From contig SXMI01000304.1 of the NCBI GenBank assembly GCA_005777415.1, forward strand, positions 1 to 8,943: a DNA stretch of 8,943 nt. Direction: 5' to 3'. The notes beneath the pieces are model-generated. The model saw only the letters and a list, made by a program, of their open reading frames with translations, did no database searches and was not told where the DNA came from. The stretch's first letter is position 1, and the number at the start of each line of letters is the position of its first letter. The translations under genes were made by a program, and so were the position numbers. This document shows positions 1 through 5,459 of the stretch, piece by piece. Source of the DNA: Actinomycetota bacterium (GTDB lineage Bacteria; Actinomycetota; Acidimicrobiia; Acidimicrobiales; Microtrichaceae).

Positions 1-306
1 AGCTGCCAGAACGAGCGGTCGCAGCACCAGAACAAGGACCGGGCCATGACGATGCTCAAGTCGAAGCTGCTGGAGCTCGAGCACCAGAAGCGGCGCGACG
101 AGCTGGCGGCGATCACGGGCGAGTCGGCAGCGGTGGACTTCGGCAGCCAGGACCGGAACTACGTCCTGCAGCCCTACCAGCAGGTGAAGGATCTCCGCAG
201 CGGCCTGGAGCTCACCAACCCGGACGCCGTCCTGGACGGCGACCTCGACGAGCTGATGGAGGCCTACCTGGCCTGGCAGCGCTCGGAGTCCGCCGGCGTG
301 GGCTGA
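1..306 (+). CDS. prfB: Peptide chain release factor 2 (RF2), C-terminal part
   Basis: This is the 3' end of prfB, open from the first base in frame 1, giving 101 codons before the TGA. RF2 recognises UGA and UAA stop codons and triggers peptide release on the ribosome. The fragment begins with SCQNERSQHQNKDRAM, the highly conserved stretch that follows the GGQ catalytic loop in class I release factors; the GGQ itself should lie only about 20 residues upstream, outside the window. It continues with the IRNYVLQPYQ-type segment (here DRNYVLQPYQQVKDLRSG) that ends the RF2 core. An internal ATG at 46 gives an apparent short gene but is only an internal methionine. The stop codon recognition motif (SPF in RF2) is not visible, so the RF2 rather than RF1 assignment rests on C-terminal similarity and on the ftsEX neighbours. 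Any programmed frameshift site would also be outside the window. Confidence 0.96.
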   Translation, partial: SCQNERSQHQNKDRAMTMLKSKLLELEHQKRRDELAAITGESAAVDFGSQDRNYVLQPYQQVKDLRSGLELTNPDAVLDGDLDELMEAYLAWQRSESAGVG

Positions 307-322
307 CCCCCGACTCCCGAGG

Positions 323-378
323 CCCGGCGGGGGAGCGGCCCCGCCGGTCCCGTCCCGGCGGGGGAGTGGCCCCGCCGG
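323..378. repeat. Two tandem 25-bp GC hairpins after prfB
   Basis: Two copies of a 25-base unit lie at 323-347 and 354-378, 31 bases apart and differing at one base (C336 versus T367). Each copy is a perfect 9-bp inverted repeat, CCGGCGGGG paired with CCCCGCCGG, with a 6-base loop (GAGCGG in the first, GAGTGG in the second). The single difference is in the loop, so both stems are intact. They begin 16 bases after the prfB stop codon. Position suggests transcription termination or 3'-end protection of prfB mRNA. There is no U-tract, so a canonical Rho-independent terminator is not shown; U-less hairpins are often proposed as terminators in high-GC actinobacteria. Confidence 0.75.
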
Positions 379-407
379 AGTGCCACGGATCGGCGGTGGC
401 GGGGCAC

Positions 408-413
408 TAGCGT
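408..413 (+). promoter_or_regulatory. Possible -10 element for ftsEX
   Basis: TAGCGT fits the actinobacterial -10 consensus TANNNT and lies after the prfB hairpins, 87 bases before the ftsE GTG. I see no convincing -35 box. It would let ftsEX be transcribed independently of prfB. The call rests on a short motif in GC-rich DNA and is tentative. Confidence 0.3.
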
Positions 414-500
414 CGTCCGGGTCCGGCGCCCCCCGTCCTGCCGGGCCGGCGGTTCGTCCGCCGTCCAGCACGCATCCCACCCGTCCCGGGAAGGTCCCGA

Positions 501-1178
501 GTGATCAAGCTCGACAACGTCACCAAGATCTACAAGGGCGAGATGGTCGCCCTGCGTGACGCCACCGTGGAGATCGAGAAGGGCGAGTTCGTCTTCCTCG
601 TCGGTCCCTCCGGTTCCGGCAAGTCCACGTTCCTCCGGCTGCTCAACCGGGAGGAGAAGCCCGAGCGGGGACACATCTTCGTGGCCGGCAAGGACATCGC
701 GGAGCTGCCCGGCTACAAGGTCCCGTACCTGCGTCGCAACATCGGCAGCGTGTTCCAGGACTTCAAGCTGCTCCCGTCCAAGACGGTGTCGGAGAACGTG
801 GCGTTCGCCCTCGAGGCGATCGGCCGGCCCCGGGCCCACATCAAGGAGGCCGTTCCCCAGATCCTGGAACTGGTCGGCCTGGCCCAGAAGTCCGACAACA
901 TGCCCGACGAGCTCTCGGGCGGTGAGCAGCAGCGGGTGTCCATCGCCCGGGCGTTCGTGAACCGTCCGTTGATCCTGCTCGCCGACGAGCCCACCGGGAA
1001 CCTGGACCCCGCCACCTCGGTGGGGATCATGAAGCTCCTGGACCGGATCAACCGGACCGGGACCACCGTGGTCATGGCCACCCACGACCGCGGCATCGTC
1101 GACACGATGCGCAAGCGGGTCATCGAGCTGGACCGCGGCCGGGTCGTGCGCGACCAGGCCCGCGGCGTCTACGAGTGA
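501..1178 (+). CDS. ftsE: Cell division ATP-binding protein FtsE
   Basis: This 225-residue protein is the cytoplasmic ATPase of the FtsEX complex, which sits at the divisome and uses ATP to switch on periplasmic or cell-wall peptidoglycan hydrolases rather than to transport a substrate. All ABC ATPase motifs are present: Walker A GPSGSGKST at residues 35-43, Q-loop Gln86 (VFQDFKLL), signature LSGGEQQR at 138-145, Walker B LILLADEP at 157-164, the D-loop around Asp169, and switch His195 (MATHD). The length is normal for FtsE. The start is a GTG preceded by GGGAAGG at 488-494 with six bases of spacing, a reasonable ribosome binding site. The gene is six bases upstream of ftsX, so the two are surely one operon. 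The VFQDFKLLPSKTV sequence is typical of FtsE and separates it from the lipoprotein exporter LolD and MacB families. Confidence 0.97.
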   Translation: MIKLDNVTKIYKGEMVALRDATVEIEKGEFVFLVGPSGSGKSTFLRLLNREEKPERGHIFVAGKDIAELPGYKVPYLRRNIGSVFQDFKLLPSKTVSENVAFALEAIGRPRAHIKEAVPQILELVGLAQKSDNMPDELSGGEQQRVSIARAFVNRPLILLADEPTGNLDPATSVGIMKLLDRINRTGTTVVMATHDRGIVDTMRKRVIELDRGRVVRDQARGVYE

Positions 1179-1184
1179 GCTGAG

Positions 1185-2081
1185 ATGGCGATCCGACTCG
1201 ACTACGTCCTCAAGGAGACGGGCTCCAACCTGGCCCGGAACTTCACGCTGACCTTCGCCGCCATCCTCACCGTGGCGGTGTCGCTGGCGCTCGTGGCCGC
1301 CAGCTACCTGATCGGCCAGGGCATCAACAACAGCTTCCTGGGCCTGCGCTCCGACGTGCAGCTGTTCGTCTACATGAACCCGGCCGCCACCCAGGAGCAG
1401 ATCGACGCCGTCGACCGCGAGCTCGACAACAGTCCGCAGGTCGAGGAGGTCGACTTCTTCGACAAGGAGCGTTCCTACGAGGAGTTCAAGCGGCTCTTCA
1501 AGGAGCAGCCCGACCTCGTGTCCACGATCACCCCCGAGGACCTGCCGCAGAGCTTCCGGATCAAGCCGTCCTCGTCCGATGCCGACGTGGTGACGGCGCT
1601 CGGCGACACGCTCGAGGCCAAGGAGGGGGTGCTGCGGGTCGAGTACGCCGCCGAGTATGCCCGGCAGGTCCAGCGGTCGGTCCGGACGCTCAACACCTGG
1701 GTGCTCATCGTGGGTGCCGTGCTGATCGGCGCATCGGTGCTGTTGATCTTCAACACCATCCGGACCGCCGTCTTCGCTCGTCGTCGTGAGATCGAGGTCA
1801 TGCGGCTCGTGGGCGCCAGCAACTCGTTCATCCGGCTGCCGTTCGTGGTCGAGGGGCTGGTGCACGGCCTGCTCGGAGCCCTGCTCGCCGCGTTCGCCGC
1901 GTGGGGCTTCGACGCCCTCTGGAAGCGCAACTTCGTGAACCAGGTGGCCTTCGAGCTCCTCAACCAGATCCGCTGGGAGCCCAACCAGCTCTGGTCCGCC
2001 ATCGGGATCATCTTCGCCGTGGGTGCCCTGACCGGCGCCATCGGCTCCGGCATCGCCGTCAGCCGGTTCCTGAAGGTCTGA
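1185..2081 (+). CDS. ftsX: Cell division protein FtsX, permease-like
   Basis: FtsX is the membrane partner of FtsE and passes the ATPase cycle to an extracellular cell-wall hydrolase (RipC in mycobacteria). This 298-residue copy has the expected topology: a short cytoplasmic N-terminus beginning MAIRLDYVLKETGSNLARN, a first membrane segment at about 22-44, an extracellular domain at about 45-170, and three more membrane segments at about 172-192, 220-242 and 270-293. The conserved RREIEVMRLVGAS segment at 200-212 lies in the cytoplasmic loop after the second membrane segment, as in other FtsX proteins. The ATG follows the ftsE stop by six bases, with only a weak GAG-type ribosome binding site, which suggests translational coupling. 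The length and domain order are normal for the actinobacterial family. The usual downstream neighbour smpB is not here. Confidence 0.97.
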   Translation: MAIRLDYVLKETGSNLARNFTLTFAAILTVAVSLALVAASYLIGQGINNSFLGLRSDVQLFVYMNPAATQEQIDAVDRELDNSPQVEEVDFFDKERSYEEFKRLFKEQPDLVSTITPEDLPQSFRIKPSSSDADVVTALGDTLEAKEGVLRVEYAAEYARQVQRSVRTLNTWVLIVGAVLIGASVLLIFNTIRTAVFARRREIEVMRLVGASNSFIRLPFVVEGLVHGLLGALLAAFAAWGFDALWKRNFVNQVAFELLNQIRWEPNQLWSAIGIIFAVGALTGAIGSGIAVSRFLKV

Positions 2082-2099
2082 GTCCGGAAGGTCCGAACC

Positions 2100-2117
2100 C
2101 CGGCCGGCACGGGCCGG
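2100..2117. terminator. GC hairpin after ftsX
   Basis: CCGGCC at 2100-2105 pairs with GGCCGG at 2112-2117 around a 6-base loop, 18 bases after the ftsX stop. It is placed like a terminator for the ftsEX operon but has no U-tract. The stem is short and such palindromes are common at this GC content. Confidence 0.35.
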
Positions 2118-2130
2118 TCGGTCGAGCGGG

Positions 2131-2136
2131 CAGACT
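2131..2136 (+). promoter_or_regulatory. Possible -10 element before the redoxin gene
   Basis: CAGACT differs from TANNNT by one base and ends six bases before the ATG at 2143. That spacing would fit a leaderless transcript starting at or near 2143, which would make 2143 rather than the GTG at 2137 the true start. It is a weak motif match. Confidence 0.2.
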
Positions 2137-2727
2137 GTGGTCATGGTGGCCGTGAACTCGACGATGCTCCCGCTGGGGACGCCCCTGCCCCCGCTCGAAC
2201 TGCCGGACCCGACCGGTGCGGTGTGGTCGGCGGCCCGGGACGCTGCGGGTGCCCCGGCGCTGGTGGTGGCGTTCGTCTGCAACCACTGCCCGTACGTCCG
2301 GCACCTGGGCCCCGACCTGGGTCGGTCGGCAGCGCGCTGGCAGGAGGCCGGCGCGGTCGTGGTGGCGGTGAACGCCAACGACGCGGATGCGTACCCGGAC
2401 GATTCGCCCGAGGCCATGCTCGCCACGGCGGACGGGTGGGGGTGGACCTTCCCGTACCTGGTCGACGCCGAGCAGTCCGCCGCCCATGCGTTCGCCGCGG
2501 CCTGCACCCCGGACTTCTACGTCTTCGACGCCGCCCGACAGCTGGCCTACCGGGGGCGGTTCGACGGTTCCACGCCCGGCAACGACGTGCCGGTCACGGG
2601 CGACGAACTCGACGCTGCGGTCCGCTCGGTGCTGGCCGGCGGGTCCGTCCCGGCCGATGACCAGGTGGCCTCCATCGGCTGCAACATCAAGTGGCGTCCC
2701 GGCAACGAGCCGCCCTGGTTCGCCTGA
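2137..2727 (+). CDS. Thioredoxin-fold redoxin (AhpC/TSA-like) with CNHC active site
   Basis: This is a 196-residue protein of the AhpC-TSA/Redoxin group of thioredoxin-fold proteins, probably a cytoplasmic thiol-disulfide oxidoreductase or peroxidase-like enzyme. After a proline-rich N-terminus (LGTPLPPLELPD) comes a beta strand and the motif CNHCPYV with Cys48 and Cys51, the redox CxxC. A cis-Pro loop TP at 124-125 follows Cys123. The C-terminus carries the signature SIGCNIKWRPGNEP with Cys182, seen in this family. There is no signal peptide or membrane segment, so it is not an exported ResA/TlpA-type protein. The start is uncertain: GTG 2137 has GAGCGGG six bases upstream, while ATG 2143 would suit a leaderless mRNA. 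The gene stands alone between ftsX and the convergent glycosyltransferase gene. Substrate and physiological role cannot be read from sequence. Confidence 0.85.
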   Translation: MVMVAVNSTMLPLGTPLPPLELPDPTGAVWSAARDAAGAPALVVAFVCNHCPYVRHLGPDLGRSAARWQEAGAVVVAVNANDADAYPDDSPEAMLATADGWGWTFPYLVDAEQSAAHAFAAACTPDFYVFDAARQLAYRGRFDGSTPGNDVPVTGDELDAAVRSVLAGGSVPADDQVASIGCNIKWRPGNEPPWFA

Positions 2728-2735
2728 TCGATCGC

Positions 2736-2777
2736 CGGCGCCGGTCGGCGCCGTCAGGATGTTGCGCCGGTCGGCGC
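2736..2777. terminator. Twin GC hairpins at a convergent gene junction
   Basis: The redoxin gene (+) and the glycosyltransferase gene (-) end 26 bases apart. The gap holds a perfect 7-bp stem, CGGCGCC (2736-2742) and GGCGCCG (2747-2753), with loop GGTC. The 14 bases at 2738-2751 are repeated exactly at 2764-2777, where they form a second 5-bp stem with the same loop inside the last codons of the glycosyltransferase. The position fits a bidirectional terminator, and a hairpin works on both strands. No U-tract follows on either side. Confidence 0.5.
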
Positions 2778-5390
2778 TGTTGGCACCGATGGCTGGTTGC
2801 CGTGGTCGCGGCTGCGCAGGTCGACCGCCGGCTGGTCGCTCGTGATCGAGAACACCTGATCGTCGAGTCGGATCTCCACCGTCGCACCGGTGTCCCGGAC
2901 GAGTTCGCTCAGCGCTTGCACCAGAGCAGCCTGTGAGTCCGAGGTGCCGCCCGTCCGTCGTGGAGTCCGGCGTCCGATCAGTCGATCACGAAGCGACCGT
3001 CGAGCGGGCGTCACCGGTCGATCCGCCGGGGAGACCGGCGACCCGGCGTCCACCCGGGGAGCTTCGATCAGGTTGTCGACCTCGCTCGGCTCCTGATCGA
3101 CGAGCGCCAGTGCTGCCACCGTCGAGCTCACGCTCGAGGAGGTGCTGGTCTCCGCCGAGCCGAAGTACAGGACGGAGACCCAGTCGGGGTCGGCCTCGGC
3201 GGCCGAGTTCCTGTCCTCCACGTACAGCTTGTCGACGACGTTGAACCAGACGTCGGCGAGTGAGTAGCGGATGCCGACGAACGCCACGAGTGCGTAGAGG
3301 GTCAGCAGGGCGTTCGACGCTGCGAACGCTGCGTGCGTGTAGGAGTCGGTGGCGAGATCACGCCAGAGCGTCCAGGCCGACAGGACCACGATGAGGTACG
3401 GGACGATGATGAACGTGAGCGGGGCGACGGTTCGGTGCTTGACCTTCGGAGTCCGGGCGAAGGCCAGTCGTTGCCCGCCGATCGACTGCGCGATCGACCG
3501 GAGCACGCCGGCGGTGTTCACCGCCAGCAGCAGCAGGTTGAATCCGTACACCCGGAACACATCGGTCCTCCGGTAGCCGCAGCGGCGCAGATCGGTGGAC
3601 ATGGCGACGAAGAAGGGAAGCGCTGCGAGCAGCGCGATCGGACTGATCAGCCGGTCGTCGAAGGGGTAGACGAGCAGGATGAAGAGCCCGAGGCTGGCCC
3701 ACGCAATGGCTGCGAGGTAGTTCAGGCGGAGCAGTGCCTCCCCGATCGAGATCGCACCGGCCGAGCCGCCGCCGCGGACGAGTCGCCGGTACTTGGACAA
3801 CATGTTGAGCCCGCCGTTGGCCCACCGCTGTCGCTGGATGCACAGGGAGCCGAAGTCCGGCGGGGTGGCGCTGTAGCTGAGCCGCTCCGGGAAGTTGTAG
3901 AGCTGCCAGCCCCGGAGGCGGATGTCGATGCTCGACTCGGTGTCCTCGATCGGTGTGCGGTCCTGGATGTATCGACGAATCGGCAGACCGTCCTCCATGT
4001 CGACCTCGCAGAGCTCGTCGAGGGCTGACTTCCGGAGGACGGCGTTCGCCCCGACCCAGAACGTGGCCCCGTGCCGGGTCAGGCCCTGGTGGACGATGTG
4101 CTGGAGGTCGGTGGTCGCCCCACTGATCCTCTCGATCCGGGTGGGTGCGCCGGGGAAGGAGCTGTAGGGCGTCTGTGCAACGGCCACCTTCGCCGACTCG
4201 GGAAGCTCCATGTGGTGGACGAGTCGGAGGCAGTACTCGGGCAGGAGCATGCTGTCGGCGTCGAGCGTGAGGACGTAGTCCGGGTCCAGGACCTCCAGGT
4301 CGTACTGCCCCCGGCGGACCTCGATCAGGACCTTCCCCCCGGAGGTGTCCTGTTCCCGGAACCTCCGGCCCATCAACCCGATGTAGCTGTTCAGGTTCAT
4401 GGCCTTGTTGGGCTCGTTGGAGAGCGAGACGTACTGCTTCCGCTCGAACGCGGTCAGGTCCGCCGTGAAGGTCCACGCCAGGCGGCGGTGGAGCTGGAGC
4501 GCCCGGCGCTCGCTCAGGGCCACGCCCGCGTCGGCGGCGTCGACGAGCGCGTCCGCCACCTCGACCATCTCCGCCGCCAGGCGCCCGAACACCTCATTGA
4601 CCAGGAAGTCGTCTGAGTGGTCCACCCGGTCCAGGTCGGCCCCCGTGGTCGTCAGCCAGGTCGCGGCCTCGAGGTAGTGCTCGGCCAGACGCCTCAGGTC
4701 ACGCGGTCGGGTCGACGGGCGACGCTCGAAGGCGTCCAGCGCAGCGGTGAACCGCTGCCGGGGCGCGGAGAGCAGGCGCTCCACCTCCAGCGGCAGGGCT
4801 CGGGCACCCTCCAGCAGTTCGAGCTCGCGGGCGTTCGTCGGGTTCGGCGGGTCGTCCACCAACAGGACGATCCTCAGATCCGGATACTCCTGGAGCGCGG
4901 CGGCGAGGAGGGTCTGTCGGATGATCCTGGCGTCCTCCCGGTACGACGGCACCAGCACCGTGAGCGAGGGTTCCGAGCCGGTGAAGAAGTCGTCGATCGT
5001 GGCCCGCGGGACGCGGTGATGGTCCCGGGTCCGGTAGAGGTAGCCCAGCCGTGCGATGAGGTAGGCGAGCGACGAGGCCGTCAACAACGTCACGACGGCG
5101 AAGTAGACGAGCGTCTCGACCCAGCCGCGCCAGCTCGGCGAGCCGTTCACCAGGCGGAGGACCTGATCGATGGTGTAGGCGGTCCACGCCGAGAGGGTCA
5201 ACACGATGGCGAACCTGGCTGCGCTGATCCAGCGACGGTCCGGTGATCGGGGCACGCACGGTTGCGGCTCCCGGCGCTTGTCGGCGCCGACCTGCCGGCG
5301 GGGCCGCCGGTCCGATGGGGCGTCGACGTCCTCGGTCGGTGTGCTGCTCGTCAGGGCCATGTCCCGTGTGTAGGGCTCGGTGCCGCACAT
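2754..5390 (-). CDS. Membrane GT2 processive polysaccharide synthase (cellulose/chitin synthase-like)
   Basis: This 878-residue membrane protein belongs to glycosyltransferase family 2 in the cellulose synthase/poly-GlcNAc synthase/hyaluronan synthase-like group, which polymerise a nucleotide sugar on the cytoplasmic side and push the chain through the membrane. Two membrane segments (about 58-78 and 92-115) precede the catalytic domain. Catalytic motifs are all present: VDD at 178-180, DAD at 377-379, the acceptor-site EDTE at 482-485, and QRQRW at 519-523. About five more membrane segments follow (about 555-576, 581-598, 611-630, 655-675 and 686-706). Two features are unusual: roughly 130 extra, mostly helical residues between VDD and DAD, and a hydrophilic Ser/Arg/Asp-rich tail after about residue 722. 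There is no recognisable PilZ domain. The start at 5390 is the first in-frame ATG; an ATG at 5360 (MALTSSTP) is an equal alternative and neither has a clear ribosome binding site. The divergent GH18 gene suggests a shared polysaccharide pathway. The sugar and linkage are unknown. Confidence 0.9.
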   Translation of the reverse strand: MCGTEPYTRDMALTSSTPTEDVDAPSDRRPRRQVGADKRREPQPCVPRSPDRRWISAARFAIVLTLSAWTAYTIDQVLRLVNGSPSWRGWVETLVYFAVVTLLTASSLAYLIARLGYLYRTRDHHRVPRATIDDFFTGSEPSLTVLVPSYREDARIIRQTLLAAALQEYPDLRIVLLVDDPPNPTNARELELLEGARALPLEVERLLSAPRQRFTAALDAFERRPSTRPRDLRRLAEHYLEAATWLTTTGADLDRVDHSDDFLVNEVFGRLAAEMVEVADALVDAADAGVALSERRALQLHRRLAWTFTADLTAFERKQYVSLSNEPNKAMNLNSYIGLMGRRFREQDTSGGKVLIEVRRGQYDLEVLDPDYVLTLDADSMLLPEYCLRLVHHMELPESAKVAVAQTPYSSFPGAPTRIERISGATTDLQHIVHQGLTRHGATFWVGANAVLRKSALDELCEVDMEDGLPIRRYIQDRTPIEDTESSIDIRLRGWQLYNFPERLSYSATPPDFGSLCIQRQRWANGGLNMLSKYRRLVRGGGSAGAISIGEALLRLNYLAAIAWASLGLFILLVYPFDDRLISPIALLAALPFFVAMSTDLRRCGYRRTDVFRVYGFNLLLLAVNTAGVLRSIAQSIGGQRLAFARTPKVKHRTVAPLTFIIVPYLIVVLSAWTLWRDLATDSYTHAAFAASNALLTLYALVAFVGIRYSLADVWFNVVDKLYVEDRNSAAEADPDWVSVLYFGSAETSTSSSVSSTVAALALVDQEPSEVDNLIEAPRVDAGSPVSPADRPVTPARRSLRDRLIGRRTPRRTGGTSDSQAALVQALSELVRDTGATVEIRLDDQVFSITSDQPAVDLRSRDHGNQPSVPTAPTGATS

Positions 5391-5459
5391 CGCAACGGAT
5401 CGGGAACATGTCCTCTGCGACGGGCCGAACGGCCCAGTCGTCCGGATGGAACTCCACCC
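5391..5459. promoter_or_regulatory. Divergent intergenic region with inverted repeat
   Basis: These 69 bases separate the divergent glycosyltransferase and GH18 genes and must hold at least part of both control regions. At 5422-5435 is a perfect 6-bp inverted repeat, GGGCCG-AA-CGGCCC. It extends to GAC (5419-5421) and GTC (5437-5439) if A5436 is bulged, giving nine matched pairs. A smaller palindrome ACATGT lies at 5406-5411. No TANNNT -10 element is evident in either direction. GGATGGA at 5444-5450 is a plausible ribosome binding site for the GH18 gene. The inverted repeat is a candidate operator for coordinated control, which is inference from position. Confidence 0.4.

Noticed and set aside
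484..491. Palindrome TCCCGGGA overlapping the ftsE ribosome binding site, as a translational switch
   Set aside because: Eight-base G/C palindromes are frequent at this base composition, and no alternative pairing or conserved riboswitch structure is visible.
264..2507. Very long open frame on the - strand (747 codons)
   Set aside because: It lies antisense to ftsE, ftsX and the redoxin gene. Its translation is low in complexity (Asp/Gly/Val/Arg/His-rich) with no recognisable domain. Long antisense frames are a normal result of strong third-position G/C.
3358..4476. Open frame of 372 codons on the - strand inside the GT2 gene
   Set aside because: It is a shifted frame of the GT2 gene on the same strand. 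The GT2 frame holds every catalytic motif and the membrane segments.
5262..5459. N-terminal extension of the GH18 protein by 66 residues
   Set aside because: It would overlap the start of the divergent GT2 by about 130 bases. Its sequence is Arg/Pro/Gly-rich without a signal, while the ATG at 5460 has a ribosome binding site and leaves the membrane segment near the N-terminus.
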